From positions 11,229,501 through 11,293,500 of the forward strand of contig CM072339.1 of NCBI GenBank assembly GCA_036874045.1: 64,000 bases of DNA, written 5' to 3'. Below are positions 22,816 through 36,845 of this stretch, one piece after another. The number at the start of each line of letters is the position of its first letter. Positions within the stretch are counted from its first letter, which is position 1. A model generated the notes under the pieces. The model did not search any database. It was not told the origin of the DNA and was given only the letters and a program-made list of their open reading frames with translations. Source of the DNA: Cymodocea nodosa (taxonomy: Eukaryota > Streptophyta > Magnoliopsida > Alismatales > Cymodoceaceae). Both the position numbers and the translations under genes were made by a program.

Positions 22816-23952
22816 TGTAGGATCGTATGGCTACACAAGAGCGGGTGAATTGTGTATTTTTAATATTTTCTGAAATATAATTGAAACTTTAAAACTCAAA
22901 AACAAGTCGAGACATTGTTTTCATAAAATCATTTTTATTCAAGGTTTCAATTACAATATACAATTCAATTCTCCTCAGAAATTGTAGATGCAATTATATC
23001 TTGATACCATGTATCATCTAAACAATTTCATAACTACAAATAGAGAAAACTAATTTGCGGAATTTAAAACATTTCTCCCTGTTTGAGATCTTTCTTCTTC
23101 TTCTTTTTCTTCTTCAATAATTCTTCAATGACGATTATCTTGTCTTTCTCTACTTCAATAATTCAGCTTAACTTTTCTTTCGGAAGGTTAAACGGTAACT
23201 CACCGAAAACAGTTTAAGTTTTGGATAGTTACGGATGTAAGTCACCGAAAAACTCTTTATATGATAAAACTAGTGAGACACGTGTCAAAACCTGAAAATA
23301 TGACTTAAGTTACCTTTCGGATAGTTACAACTGTAAGTCTCCGAAAAAGCTTTAACTCACCGATTCAGTCATAAACAAATATTTTTATAATAAGAATTTT
23401 ACTACGTGCAAAAAATAACAACTTAAGTTTATAACGCTAACCTAACACGTTGCCTTAGTGTTCAATATAGCAACTCAACGCGTTTAGTTATGTTAACTTA
23501 ATGAGTTAAACATGTGTACCTCACGTGATATAATACAACATTCGTAACTTATAATTTCACCACGTGTATAACACTAACATAACGAGTTATCACGTGACCT
23601 ATTTTAACCTTTAAGCCTCTAACTTAACAAGTTCTCACATGACCTCTATACAAACAAAACTCTAACTTAACGAGTTGACTAAACGTGCACTGTTCATGAT
23701 ATAGAAGATATAACTTTAAAACATATCATGCTTTTCAATAAAAACACACGTTGACTTAACCTTTAGTTAAATGAGAAATTAATGCAACGAAACGACTAGT
23801 TATTAACTTTAGATCCAATACAGACAAGTATTTATGCTAGTAAGCTTTTTTTGTATTAATTGATGATTTTAATTTCTTTTCACAAGCAATAGTAACTAAG
23901 TAAATATGATTATATTCATTCAGCACACATCATTAAAACAAAATACTCAACA
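22816..23952 (-). repeat. S2 3' LTR, 1137 bp
   Basis: Plus-strand reading runs from TGTAGGATCGTATGG to AAAATACTCAACA. It is shorter than the S2 copies at 46444 and 54295 and lacks their TATA-box region. It keeps the palindromes (23180-23360) and the TAACGAGTTA-type half-sites with CACGTG-like words (23420-23700). Over the first 300 bases it differs from the 46444 copy at roughly 4-5% of sites by eye. Confidence 0.85.
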
Positions 23953-24272
23953 ATCTCCCCCTTTTTGATAATGACAAAACCATATTAAATCAATTATGAA
24001 ATATGTTTAACTCAACAAAGCACCTTCGTTGGGTTAACTTTTAATTCAACAAATTTGTTTGTTGACTTAAGTTCACTTAAGCTTATTTCTATTGTTTGTG
24101 TAAATTTTACCTCTTAGAACTAAAACTCTCAGATGTCAATAATTATATAAGTATCAGTTTTCTAATTATCATCTGTCAAATTACAATAACCATTTAAATA
24201 GCATCTCCTTTTATAATATATATATGCAATTAAGATCATAATCATCTTTTTATAATATTTCTCCCCTTTTTT
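23953..24272 (-). other. S2 polypurine tracts (two)
   Basis: On the minus strand AAAAAGGGGGAGAT (23966-23953) abuts the 3' LTR and would prime plus-strand cDNA. A second tract of the same type lies at 24272-24258. Repeated polypurine tracts are a known Sirevirus trait. Confidence 0.75.
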
Positions 24273-24450
24273 GTCATTAATCAAAAAGATAATTATAGAG
24301 AATATATATATATATACGAGATATAATTACAACAACTCTTTCTGTAAACAAGAATAATAATTGAACATTTTTACAGAAAAATGTATTGTTCAATGATTCA
24401 AACAAGTAATACAAACATTACATTTTGTATTCAGAAACAAAAAAAAATAG

Positions 24451-26721
24451 TTATCGACCCCTCCTAAGTATATCACTTATAGCATTACATATTTTATCTC
24501 CTAGATGCCTAATATCATTTCTGATGTTGTTAAGCACTACATCTAAGTCAAGAGGTAGCTAGGTTTGCTGTTTTGCTTGAACTAAATAACTTTGTTGTTG
24601 TTGTTGTTGTGTATGGTCTATATAATTAGGTTGTTGTTGATGTTGTCGTTGAGGTTTATGCATGGCCTAGAATTTTTGCAAATCTTTAACACTAAATGCT
24701 CTCATGCCTTTAGTTTCAGACGGCTAGTCGGATAAAGTCAATTGGCTTGCAAAGATTCTACATACAGCATCACCATAAAATAACTTTGAACTCATATGTT
24801 GTAGTTGAGACATAAAAACATCAAACCAATTTATTTGAATTTTATTCAGCAGGCCATAAGTTGCATATAAACAACTTATGCTGACTTCCAAATTGTGTCC
24901 AACTCTTTGAAATAAATTTGCATGCAATATATTTGCAATAAACCTTGCCTCTACATTTAGATTTTCCATTAATCTCATTTCAGAATATAAATCTAGAATT
25001 TTTGATAAAGACTAAATGTTCCATTCTAGTTGTCTTATCATGTCAAATCTGTTTGTAACAACACCTTCATTCTTTAATCCTAAAACTTCAAAAATTAACT
25101 CAGGAGAAAATATAAACTCCTATTCATTTATTTGAGTTTTCAGAAAATTTCCATTCTTGACTAGATTGCTATAAAAAGCTGCAATAAGCTTTGTGTATTG
25201 CTTCCATTTCGTTCCTACTGGCAAGAATTTAATAAGGCCTTGAAACTCAAACAGATCTCTTATTTCCATCAAATTTCTGAATTTTATTGGACGAGCATGT
25301 AGAATCTGACATGTAATCAAATTATTGTATTTCTGCAATGCTTCTTCAGATCTAAAATGAATTGTATTACCTTGAATTTGTAATATTGTACACAAAGAAG
25401 GTGATACCTGAAGCCGTGATTCAGAGTTTAATTCATCTTTAGGAACTTCTTCTTCAAAATGAATGTCATGTTGTTCCTCTTCTAAAATATTATCTTGAAG
25501 CTGCTTAGGTAAGCTTGATTCTTCAGCTTCAATAGTGTTAGGAACATTGCCAATATGCTCAACATTCATCTGTTCAATCTCTATAGAATGTTCAGAGTTC
25601 AATTTTTCCACAAATTCTATAGTCAGTGTATCTGTCTGTAATTGTTCATTCTGTTCAACAGATATTTCCATTGATTCATGTTGTGAATTCTTAGACTTTA
25701 CTTCTATAGATTCTGAAGAAGGTTGGTTAACTTTTAGCTCTTCTAAAGTCTTAACATTTTCAATATCTACTACTCTAGACAATTCAGCTTGTGAACTAGT
25801 TATTGCCTCAACATTGTCAACTATATTTGCAATAACTTATTCAATGTCAGGTGCCTGATGCTCTGATTTGTCAATTTCTACATCATTAGGACTTGTACTA
25901 ATAGAAAAACTTGAGCTAATATTTGACTTGTATTTCTTCTCAAGCTTTCTAGCAAGGGAAAATAAAGTCTCATTATCTTCATCAGTTTCAGTGTGTTCGG
26001 AACTGATGAGTTTATCAGATGCACAATATGGTACAATGTCTAGACATACATTGTCCTTTGGAAATAAATTTTCATCTGATTGTCCTTTTCCAATAGACTT
26101 TGTTTCCTTAGACATAATTTTTTTGATTTTTCTTCTTCTATAACATTTCTATTTCTCCTCTTCAAGTATTGCTGCTTTCTTTTTAGATTGCTCCATAAAA
26201 GTTTTCTACTTTAATTATTCTAAGGCACTTTCTATTGCAACGACCTTTCGAAGACTATCAACTTTTGTTTTGTCTACAATAATATTTGATTCTACTTGTT
26301 TTGAATATAAAGGAGTAGGGATAGTTGATTCATGCTCTTCCTCAAATGCATGTAGTCTTGTACCGTTTATAGGAGTTTGAGGAGTTCTATTTGATGAACC
26401 TACATCTTTGTTCAAATATTTTGCATACATTTCCAAAAATGCAATCTCAGCACATTTCATTCTGTATTCTCTATCAAATTTACATTGAATCCCCATGTAT
26501 GTAATACTAGCATCAGTATTTTGGAGTTCTTGTCTAACTTCATTTAGTATACCTTTAGGAAAGAAATATTCACTATTAATTTTTGTTAACCTTTTGTACA
26601 CTCAAAATATTTTCTTGAACCAAGTACGTGGAACTTCATCATTCTCTATTTCTTTTCCTTTTGTATCTCCTTGGCTTTTGCCTTTTCCTCTGCCACGACC
26701 TTTGTAGAACTTGGAGACCAT
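24451..26721 (-). pseudogene. S2 3' ORF in the env position
   Basis: Runs on the minus strand from the ATG at 26721 to the stop at 24451, about 757 codons with several breaks. The N-terminus is basic and glycine-rich (MVSKFYKGRGRGKGK), followed by a helical domain (YFFPKGILNEVRQELQNTDA, then YMGIQ), an acidic S/E-rich middle with repeated EQ and VE words, and the conserved C-terminal domain (IRDLFEFQGLIKF; ARFIANILHANLFQRVGHN; NKIQINWFDVFMSQL; SKLFYGD). A Q-rich tail ends in an amphipathic helix. No signal peptide or membrane helix is visible. The domain is the one found in gypsy-1 at 9680-10260. Function unknown. The plus-strand S2 copy is at 51536-53799. Confidence 0.8.
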
Positions 26722-28297
26722 CGTCGCAGGTTGCAACAAGCGGGAAAGATTTTCTTGGCAAAGTTTACAAATAACCTAAGTGCCTGTGTAATAAGTGTTT
26801 AAATAGGGTTTTTAGGTGTATAACTCAACGTAAAGAGAAGTCAGGTTTAGAAATTAAATAAATATTGAATAAAATTTATTCAATCGAGGTACCTGAAATA
26901 TTCAAGTATAACTCGTTGAGTTAACTAACCTAACGAGTAAAACGCTGTCTAGAGGCAATTTTACACGTTACCTTATTTAACATAACGTCTAGTTAGTACA
27001 CTTAAAACAATTTTCGGATGCTTCCAATTGAAACGTTCCGAAAACAACACACATGCTAAACTTAACATTATCTTGAGAACATTGTAAACTATTTGAACAT
27101 TTTGTCCTTTGAATCTAAAATAGTTTGTTTGTCTTTTTAAATTAGTTCATCAAGATTTTAAGAGGACATTACTTCAGATTAACTAAGATTTGTATTCTAA
27201 ATTATATTAATCTATTTTCGACATTGTTAATGCTCCCCCTACAAATATACTTCAAATATATTCAATCAACATACAAAATATACTTGTAGTTACAATAGAT
27301 GTTAAGTATAACTATACTTTTAAATTTTCTTTTCAGAAACTTCTGTTCTCCTGAGATCATCAAAAATGATTTCCAGAATCAATTCCTACTGTATATGAAT
27401 CAAAACACAACTTTGAACTCAATGTGATTAATTCAAGTGGAATAAAAGAATGTATCTTAAATAAATGTTTTCAAAAGTACTAATGTTGATTCAATAAATC
27501 AGTAGTCATATTGGTAGAAACTATATGCGATTCAAAGATATCTGTAATTAATGAAACAACTTTTTCTTTTCAAAACAGTAAATATTGATAATTTTCTTTA
27601 AAAGTTAGTTTGAAAAGCTTGAATCATACAAGAGCTTTCTAATGTACCCGTGTAATGAGCTTTCAATCAACAATCCCAGATTTGACCTTAGGTTGCCAAA
27701 TTTAAAGAATCCTTTTTCAGGACAACAATCCTTACATACCTATCTGCTCAAGTATAAAAGGTTCGTGATCAAATTGATCAATAAACTCTCAAAGATTTTC
27801 ACTTTGTAAGCACTTTTCATTTTAAGCACAGTATATATGTACTCCATTAATACAGATGCAATAAAACACAAATCTCATACAATTTTTACTTCTATGATTG
27901 TACTGAGAATATGAATCAGTTTCAATAAGCTTATACTTTTGATTAATAGTTTAAGATGAGTGACATATAACTTATTCTACAAGTTTAATCAATTAAGTCA
28001 AATTTATGCATGATCATATGCATTTTCCTTGATTCAAAGAAAACATTTAATCAAAATTTCAGAATGTTAGAAGTATTTAATGTTTTTCATTTACATTTCC
28101 ACTTAAAATCGTAAAAACCATTAAAATTGATAAACTACTTAAAATCAATAAGATACTACTATGATTTTACAATAAATACATAGTATCTTAAGCAGTAGTG
28201 TAGATATTACTTTAGATATTTATAATAAGTATATAATATCTATGAGGTGAACAACATCATCAATAATATTTATCTTTTTATGTGGAGTTTAAGCATT
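26722..28297 (-). other. S2 spacer between pol and 3' ORF, with a conserved block
   Basis: No gene. Near 26820-27010 it has half-sites such as ACTCGTTGAGTTA and TTCGGATGCTTCCAATTGAA. 27604-28040 is strongly conserved with 50215-50645 (other S2 copy) and with 14890-14960 plus 17170-17520, including AAGCTTGAATCATACAAGAG and GGTTGCCAAATTTAAAGAAT. Conservation of a noncoding block just upstream of the 3' ORF suggests a cis signal for expressing that ORF; this is inference. Confidence 0.65.
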
Positions 28298-30458
28298 TTA
28301 CACATCACATAGCCTACAAATACCTAAATTTAATCTAATGTTGCAGAATGTATTTTCGTTTAGAGGTTTTGTAAATATATCAGCTAATTGATTTTTACTA
28401 GAAACAAATTCTAATTTAATTTTTCTTGTAATTACGTTATCTCTTAGAAAATGATGTCTAACCTCTATATGCTTTGCTCTTAAATGTAATACAGGATTTT
28501 TGGAAAGATTTATTGTAAAACTATTGTCACAATAAATCTTAGTTGTATTATAAGATAATCCAAAATCTTCTAAAGTTCGCCTTATCCATAGAATCTGAGT
28601 GCAACACAGTGCAGCATCAACATATTCAGCTTCTGTAGTAGAAAGTGCTACACAGTTTTACTTTTTACTAAACCATGAGACCAAATTATTTCCCAATAAT
28701 TGACATGTGCCACTGGTACTCTTTCTATCAGATTTAGATCCTGCATAATCAGCATCAGTATATCCTATAAGATCTATTGAACTATCCTTAGAATAAGACA
28801 GTCCAAAATTTTTAGTTCCTTGTATATATCTAAATATTCTTTTAACTGCAATTAAGTGTGATTCTTTAGGATTAGATTGAAATCTAGCACAAACACACAT
28901 AGCAAGCATAATATCAGGTCTACTAGTAGTCAAATAAAGTAAAGAACCAATCATACTTCTGTATTTTCTTTGATCTATAGATTTTCCTATGTCATCAATA
29001 TTTAACTTTAAAGTAGTACTCATAGGAGTTCCTCGAATCCTTGTATCATTAAAATTAACTTTCTTAAGCATTTCATCTACATATTTTTCCTGATTTAAAA
29101 ATATACCTTTATCCATTTGCTTAATTTAAAGTCCTAGAAAATATGAAAGTTCTCCTATCATACTCATTTTAAATTGATTAGTCATCTCTTCAAAGAATAT
29201 TTCTATCAACTTATCAGAGGTTGCTCCAACGATTATATCATCCACGTATATTTGAACAACAATCTGATCTTTACCATCTCTCTTAATAAATAGAGTATGA
29301 TCCACTTTTCCCATGATATAGCCTTTTTCTATTAAAAAAGTAGACAATCTTTCATACCAAGATCTAGGTGCTTGCTTCAAATCATATAAGGCTTTCTTCA
29401 ATTTATACACAAAGTCAGGATTTTTAATATCTTCAAATCCAGGTGGTTGTTTTACATAGACTTCTTCATTAATTAAACCATTTAGAAATGCACTCTTTAC
29501 ATCCATTTGATATAATTTAAAATCCACATAATAAGCATAGGCCAATAATATTCTAATACTTTCTAACCTAGCCACAGGAGCAAATGTTTCATTATAATCT
29601 AATCCTTCTTCCTGTGTATACCCTTGTGCAACTAATCTAGCTTTATTCCTTATAATTTGACCAGTTTCGTTAGTTTTGCTTCTAAAGATCCACTTTGTAC
29701 CTATTATGGACTGATTTTCTAGTGGAGAGACTAATTCCCATACATCATTTCTAATGAATTGATTTAGCTCTTCTTGCATTGCCACTATCCAATTTTCATT
29801 AGATAATGCTTCTTGTATATTCCTTGGTTCCACCATAGAAACAAACATACACATACTATTTAAATTTACTAAAGCTCTAGTTTTAACTCCCTCATTAATA
29901 TTACCAATGACTTGAGTAATGGGATGTGATTAAGAATAACGCCAATTTCTCTGATTTTCCTCAATATTCTCATCAACATCTGAAAGTCCATCACTTTCAT
30001 CATTAGTTTGATCATTTAAGTTCATATTTTTTATTTTCTTAAATAAATCATCAATCTCTCTATTGATCTCTAACTCATTTGGAAAATTGATCATATCATC
30101 ATTATCAGCTTTAGATTGAGATTCTCTAAGAGAATTTTCATTGAAGCTTACATGGAGGGTTTCTTCAATAGTCTTAGAAGTCTTGTTATATACTCTATAG
30201 GCTTTACTTCTAGTAGAGTAACCTACAAAAATTCCTTCATCCGATTTGGCTTGAAATTTACCCCTTTTATCCTTAGTATTAAGAATAAAACACTTGCAGC
30301 CAAATGGTTTCATATAGGAAATTTTTAGAACCCTATTAAACATAATTTCAAAAGGAGTTTTATTAACATGAGGTCTTAAATGACTTCTGTTAATAACATA
30401 ACAAGCTCTATTCACTGCTTAAGCCCAAAGATTTTGAGGTAACTTATGTTCATTCAAC
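28298..30458 (-). pseudogene. S2 reverse transcriptase and RNase H
   Basis: On the minus strand, an integrase-C-terminal linker (KTPFEIMFNRV, FGCKCFILNTKDKRGKFQAK, EGIFVGYS) leads to reverse transcriptase ([63 protein letters not shown] near 29250), then RNase H (IGYTDADYAGSKSDRKSTSG near 28750) ending at 28298. The S3 insertion at 30464 cuts the upstream end. A few breaks. Confidence 0.9.
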
Positions 30459-30463
30459 ATAGT
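30459..30463 (+). other. Target-site duplication of S3 (left copy)
   Basis: ATAGT directly before the S3 5' LTR. The second copy, ATAGT at 43030-43034, directly follows the 3' LTR. A perfect 5-base duplication proves that the S3 element is a single insertion with both ends preserved. Confidence 0.97.
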
Positions 30464-31657
30464 TGTTAGGTATTTAATTTTGATGATGTATGCTTTATTA
30501 ATGTATTTAAATAAGTCTACATAATATTCTCTAAGTATATTTCTTTAAGTATAATAGTTAACAGATTATCGGAAAGTTTCATTTTTATGTCGGATAAATT
30601 AAAGATTTCGGAAGAGCTATATTTGCAATAGTTAAACTTTCGGATAGTTAACGTTTCGTTTTTGTCTAATACTTTATGTTAAAAACTCGTATAGTTAAGT
30701 TATCCACACGTGTGTTTTTAATGTTTTAAGTTGTCACGTGTTTTCCATGTGCATTCGGTAATGAAAAATTGAATAGTTAGATAACTGTTCGAGTTTTTAT
30801 ACGCATGGATAGATAACTGTTCGAGTTTTATAAAAGGACTAACGAACAGATAAGTTTCCTTGTTTAGTCGCGTGTTTTGCAGGTGCAAGAACTCAAAGAG
30901 TTAAAGGATAAATGCTCGACTAAATCGAAGACTTAGAAGATATTCTACAAGACTCCAGGAAGATAAAATTTCGGTGAATCTACGGGTGGAGATTGTGGAA
31001 ACTCAGATTGTCAGTGAAGAAAGTGGAAATTTAAATAGAAAGTAATTTGGATTAAAGAGAAAATTAGTACGTGGATTATGGATTATGGATTGTGGATCAA
31101 GTGGATGAATATGCTGAACGTGAAAGACAACAGAGTTCGACTACTAATAGAGAGTACAAGCTACATTACAATAGAGGATCCCAATCTCAAAAAAAGAAAC
31201 CAAGTCTGAATATTCAATTTGGATCCCTAACTAAAAAGTTAAGTTTGAATATTCATATTCTGAAAAGTTCTCCAACATCAAAAGAAGTTCAAAATTCCAA
31301 GTAATTTTAGAAAAGGAGCTGTAAATGCAAGAAGTCTAGAAATTCGACAACTAGAGAAGAAGAGATACAGAAGCTGAGCAAAGAGAATGAAAAGAGCTGT
31401 GTGCATAAAGATCAGGTTTTATACAATTCAAAATTAGTTTTGAAAAAGAGCTTTGTTTTCCTATTTGAATTGTATATAAAAAATTACTGTATCAAAACCG
31501 TCAAGAAGGGAATTGAGCTGAGAAGATATTGTAAATTCTGTCTTGAAATAAAAGAATAGAATTTCATTTACGAGTGTTTTGTGCTCTTGTTTTATCCGCT
31601 AGTTTAATTACTAAAGACACAATTCACCCCCCCTCTTGTGATACAGACGATCCTACA
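30464..31657 (+). repeat. S3 5' LTR, 1194 bp
   Basis: TG...CA ends (TGTTAGGTATTTAATTTTG to CAGACGATCCTACA). Palindromic units of the CGGATAGTTA type at 30580-30830 (including GATAACTGTTCGAG twice). TATA box TATAAAAG at 30829-30836. A polyadenylation-type AATAAAAG word lies near 31548. Confidence 0.95.
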
Positions 31658-31659
31658 AT

Positions 31660-31671
31660 TGGTATCAGAGC
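31660..31671 (+). other. S3 primer-binding site
   Basis: TGGTATCAGAGC, identical to the copia initiator-Met tRNA site, two bases after the 5' LTR. Confidence 0.95.
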
Positions 31672-31761
31672 ATTTTAAACTGTTTAAAGCATTTGAAAGC
31701 CTTCATTTCTCTATTTAGGAATTGGTTTTTCCTATCATTTACTTGGAATCATCTGTTTAAA

Positions 31762-33767
31762 ATGGATAATTCTGAAATCTTAGTTATGACTAAAGGACAG
31801 ACCACAAATCGTCCTTCTATGTTTTAAGGTAGCAATTATAGCTATTGGAAATATAAAATGAAAGTATTTTTTCAGTCAATCGATTTCAAATTATGGCATA
31901 TAATTAGCAATCCTATAGTGTTAGTTACAACTCCATATGATACTTGAACTTTTGATGAAAAGGAGCGAATGACACTGAATGCTAAAGGTTTAAACATCTT
32001 GTTTTGTGCTTTATCTCATGATCAATTTAATAAAGTTTCTGCATATCAAACTGCATATGAGATATGGCATGCATTAGAAGTTGCCAACGAAGGTACTAAT
32101 CAAGTCAAGGAATCTAAGATCAATATGTTAGTACATAAATATGAGCTTTTTAAAATGCACGAAAATGAATGCATCTCTGACATGTTTTCCCGTTTTCTTG
32201 AGATTGTAAATTCATTAAAATCTTTAGGCAAGAAATTCGAGGAAAAAGACTTGGTAAGAAAGATCCTTAGATCTTTAACTAAAATTTGGACTCAAAAGAC
32301 ATCTATTGAAGAGTCCAAAGACTTAAATACATATACTCTCGATGATCTCATAAGAAATCTAACAGCCTATGAAGTACAACATTTAGATCCAAAAGGGAAA
32401 AATCCTAGAAGGGATCTGGCTTTTGAGGCTGATAAAGTCTTAGAAGTCACTAGTGATTCTAACGATGATTTATTGTTGTTGACCAGAAAATTTAGAAATC
32501 TGTTGAAGAAACGTAGGAACTTCAGGTCAGCAAAGACATCTAGAGATATGGAGAAGAAGTCATTCATGAAAGACAAAAGTATATGCTACAAGTGCAATAG
32601 GCCAGGTCACTTTCAAACTAATTGTCCTCTCAACAAAGATAAGAAGAATTCGAGGAGGAATTTCAGGAATAAGAAATTCAGAAAGAGAAGGGGGCTTAAA
32701 GTGACATGGGATGACTCTTCAGCTTCACAAAGTGAAGAAACAAAGGATTCAACATCAGACAATGAATCCTCATCAACATCAGATTCAAAAGAAAATTTGG
32801 CAAATGTATGCTTTATGGCAAAATCCAGTGAGGTATCCTCTGATCAAAATGCTAATTTTGATAGTTTTGATGGATTACTTGTTGAATACAATAGACTGGT
32901 CAGAAAATATAAGAAAGTCAAAATAGAAAGAAAGGACACTAGGTAAATGCTAGATGAATCTGAAAATAAGATTGATTTTCTGAACTCTACGTTGAATAAA
33001 TTTAAAGAAGAAAATCAAAGGCATGCATAGGAAATTTTAAAGTCCACTGCTATAGAAAGAAAATTGCATGCTGATTGTGAAAATTTAATTGATGATAAGA
33101 AGAAAATGATCAATGAAATTGAAAAACTGGAACTAACTATTACTGATTTAAATTCAGAAATTGATGTGTTAAATATTAAAGTCTGCGATCAAAAGGCTAT
33201 ATTAAGTAAATGAAATAATAGTCAAACTTTAACAAATGAACTCAGTAGTAAAATATCAAATGTAGAAAAACATGGTATTGGTTTACACGATGCATTTTCT
33301 GAAAATTATATATTGCATGATGGTACTACTAAAAATAATGTCTTTATTTCCAGTACTAAGAATAGTAAGAGAAAAACTATTCCGTGTGTAATCAAAAAAG
33401 GAGAAAAATATGTGCAAATTGATGAAATGTAGCATATAAATGATAGCACACGATGCAAGAATTTCAAAAGAAATCTTTAGAAGAATCAAGCTAAGACATT
33501 TGAGAATTTTAATATTCTTGATCAATTTTCTTCATATTTAAAGAATATCGGATATTGGAAATCAAATAATGTCAGAAATGAAAATTTCAACTTTGGTTTA
33601 CATGGAGATAAATGTTCTGATAATTATAACACTAAGAGAAAGAAACGCAAAAATAATTATTAGAAAATAGATAAGTTGAAGTCTAAAAATATGGATTATT
33701 TTGATATGACTCTCTCTAAAATTCTTGGACCCACTCAAAAATGGGTTCCAAGAGATAAAATCTCTTT
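31762..33767 (+). pseudogene. S3 gag
   Basis: Begins at the ATG at 31762 (MDNSEILVMTKGQTTNRPSM). The gag core has NYSYWKYKMKVFFQSIDFKL and YELFKMHENECISDMFSRFL, then KSLGKKFEEKDLVRKILRSL; the zinc knuckle is CYKCNRPGHFQTNC (32584-32625). A basic stretch and an S/D/E-rich stretch follow (KVTWDDSSASQSEETKDS), then coiled-coil-like sequence. It has the same domain order as the S2 gag at 43980-46243. The C-terminal third is much decayed; about ten breaks overall. Confidence 0.85.
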
Positions 33768-33779
33768 TTGACTATTTTT

Positions 33780-35110
33780 GTAGGTACACAAATCAAAATG
33801 GATAATGGACAGTGGAGCATCCAGCCATATGACTAGAGATATACGATTACTTATAAAAATAACAAAGACCAAGAACAGGTAAGTTACCTTTGGAAATAAA
33901 AGCAAAAAAAATATCCTTGGGTCTAGCAAGGTTCAGGTAACTGAGAAATGTTTTATAAATGATGTCTTATTAGTTGAAAACTTAGGTTTTAATTTATTGA
34001 GTGTTCCTATTTTAATGAAGATTTACAAAGTAATTTTTGAAAAATATTCTTGTAAAATTATGGACATGACTACAAATGAAATTTTATTCACTACATATAA
34101 GAAAGGATCTGTTTGTATTCTAAATTTGCCTTTTGATATTATTAAAGACAATGCTTGCTTAATTGCAAAATCGGATGAAGTCACTTTATGGCATAGAAGG
34201 ATAGGACACTCAAACTTAAAATTATTACAAAAGCTATCTAAAAAGAATCTAGTTAGAGGTTTACCTAGTATTAAGTACTCGAAAGAGTTTATGTGTGATG
34301 TGTGTCAACTAGGTAAATTACATAAAACATCCTTTAAAAGCTTAAATGAAATAACAAGCAAAAGAGTATTAGAACTAGTGCATATGGATTTATTTGGACC
34401 TACTAGAACAACCAGTCTAGGAGGTAAACATTATGCTTTTGTACTAGTTGATGACTATTCTAGATTTACTTGGGTCTATTTTCTAGCTAATAAAACTGAA
34501 GTTTTTGAAATATTTAAGATATTCTGTAATAAAGTTCAAAATGAGCAAAATGTTAAAATTCAAAAACATAGGAGTGATCATGGTACAGAATTTGATAATG
34601 ATCAAATGGACACCTTTTGTGAAGAATTAGGCATAGATCATAGGTACTCATTTCCAAGAGCTCCTTCACAAAATGGGATAGTAGAACGTAAAAACAGATC
34701 ACTTCAGGAAATGTCTAGAACCATGTTAAATGAGAATAAGTTACCCCTTTTTCTCTAGGCAGAAGCAGTTCATACAACATGCTATGTTATAAATAGAGTA
34801 CATCTAAGACCAATTTTAGATAAAACTCCTTATGAGATATGGTATAACAGGGTTCCCAAAATAAGTTATTTAAAACCCTTTGGCTATAAGTGTTTTATTT
34901 TAAACACTAAGGAACGAAGAGACAAATTTAAAGCCAAATCAGATGAAGGGATTTTTGTTGGTTATTCCATTAGAAGTAAAGCATATAGAGTTTATAATAA
35001 ATCAACAAAAACCATTGAGGAAACCCTACATGTGAAATTTCATAAAAATTCTCATTTGGATTTAAGACATGTTGAAAACTTTGATTAAGAAATTCTCCCA
35101 GAAATAGTAC
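33780..35110 (+). pseudogene. S3 protease and integrase
   Basis: Protease signature WIMDSGASSHMTRD near 33800. GAG-pre-integrase (TLWHRRIGHSNLKLLQKLSK, about 34185-34245) with a CX2C pair (CDVCQLG). Integrase core: VHMDLFGPTR, SDHGTEFDNDQMD and SQNGIVERKNRSLQEMSR supply the catalytic D, D and E. The linker FGYKCFILNT and DEGIFVGYSIRSKAYRVYN leads to reverse transcriptase. A few breaks. Confidence 0.9.
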
Positions 35111-36845
35111 CAAATGATGTTGATAGAGAAATTGATAGATTATCTGACGGAATAAGAAATCTAAGTTTGAATGATGAAAATTTAGAAAAAAATAATGTCA
35201 TACCTATAGAAAATATGGAACAACATAGAAATTGGCGTTATACTTCATCTCATCCTATTGATCAGATAATAGGCGATCCTAATCAAGGAGTTAGGACTAG
35301 GTCACCAGTAGTCAACATTTGTGGTGCTTATTCATTTGTTTCTTTACTAGAACCTAAGAAAATTGAAGATGCCTTAGAAGATGAATTTTGGTATTTAGCT
35401 ATGCAAGATGAGCTAAATCAATTTATAAGAAATGAGGTATGGGATCTAGTTCCACCACCTGAAAATCAATCCATAATAGGAACAAGGTGGGTATTTAGAA
35501 ACAAAGTAGATCAAGATGGACATATAGTTAAAAATAAAGCTAGATTAGTTGCTCAAGGTTACAAGCAAGAGGAAGGAATTGACTATGATGAAACATTTGC
35601 TCTTATTGCTAGACTAGAATCAATACGAATTTTGTTAGCATATGCTTGTTATATGGATTTCAAATTATATCAAATGGATGTTAAGACTGCTTTTTTAAAT
35701 AGATATATAAAAGAAGAAGTGTATGTAAAACAACCTCCAGGTTTTAAAGATTCAAAACATCCTGAGTATGTTTACAAGCTTAAGAAGGCACTATATGGCC
35801 TTAAACAAGCTCCTAGGTCTTGGTATGAAAGATTATCTAAATTTCTTATGGAAAAAGGGTATTCTATGGGAAAGGTAGATCACACTCATTTTATCAAGAA
35901 GATTGAAAAAGATATATTAGTAGTTCAAATCTATGTAGATGACATCATATTTGGAGCAACAAATGATAAATTAGTTGAGTCCTTTTCGAAAGACATGACT
36001 AATCAATTTGAAATGAGTATGATGGGAGAACTATCATTTTTCCTAGGCTTACAAATTAAGCAATTAGATCAGGGTACTTTTATTTCACAAGAAAAATATA
36101 CTCAAGATTTATTAAAGAGGTTTGGTTTAGACAACACTAAAACAAAGAATACACCAATGAGTACTATCACCAAGTTTGATAAAGATGACTCTGGAAAAAC
36201 TATAGATGTAAAACAATATAGAAGTATGATTGGTTCATTACTCTATTTAATAGCTAGCCGACCAGATATTATGTTTAGTGTGTGTACTTGTGCTAGATAT
36301 CAATCAAATCCTAGGGAATCACACCTACTTGCTGTTAAACGAATTTTTAAATATCAATTAGGAACCATCAATTTCGGACTGTTTTACTTTAAACACAGTT
36401 CTTTAAACTTAGTAGGTTATAGTGATGCTGATTTCGCAGGATGTAAGTTTGAAAGAAAAAGCACCAATGACACTTATCAATTGTTAGGTAATTCTTTAGT
36501 GTTATGGTTTAGTAAAAAGCAAAATTGTGTAGCATATCTACAACTAAAGCTGAATATATAGCTACTGCACTTTGCAGTGCTCCAATCCTGTGGATCAGAC
36601 AAACCTTAAAAGATTTTAATTTAAATTATGAACCAACTAAGATTTTCTATGATTGTAGTTTTGCAATAAGTTTATCTAAAAATTCTGTCTTACATTCACG
36701 AGTAAAACATATAGAAGTTCCACATCATTTTCTAAGGGATAATGTTATAAAAGGAAAAATAGTATTAAATTGTGTTCCTACAACAGAACAATTAGCAGAT
36801 CTATTTACAAAACCCTTAGATGAAAATACATTCTCAAAATTATGA
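35111..36845 (+). pseudogene. S3 reverse transcriptase and RNase H
   Basis: Reverse transcriptase: [64 protein letters not shown] and the active-site [13 protein letters not shown] (about 35930-35970). RNase [19 protein letters not shown] (about 36413), then [32 protein letters not shown] and LADLFTKPLDENTFSKL. The long open stretch over reverse transcriptase is the best preserved part of the element. Few breaks. Confidence 0.9.

Noticed and set aside
24451-26721. Sirevirus 3' ORF as a true envelope glycoprotein
   Set aside because: I see no signal peptide, membrane helix or cysteine pattern; the protein is hydrophilic with coiled-coil-like ends. The env position alone is not evidence.
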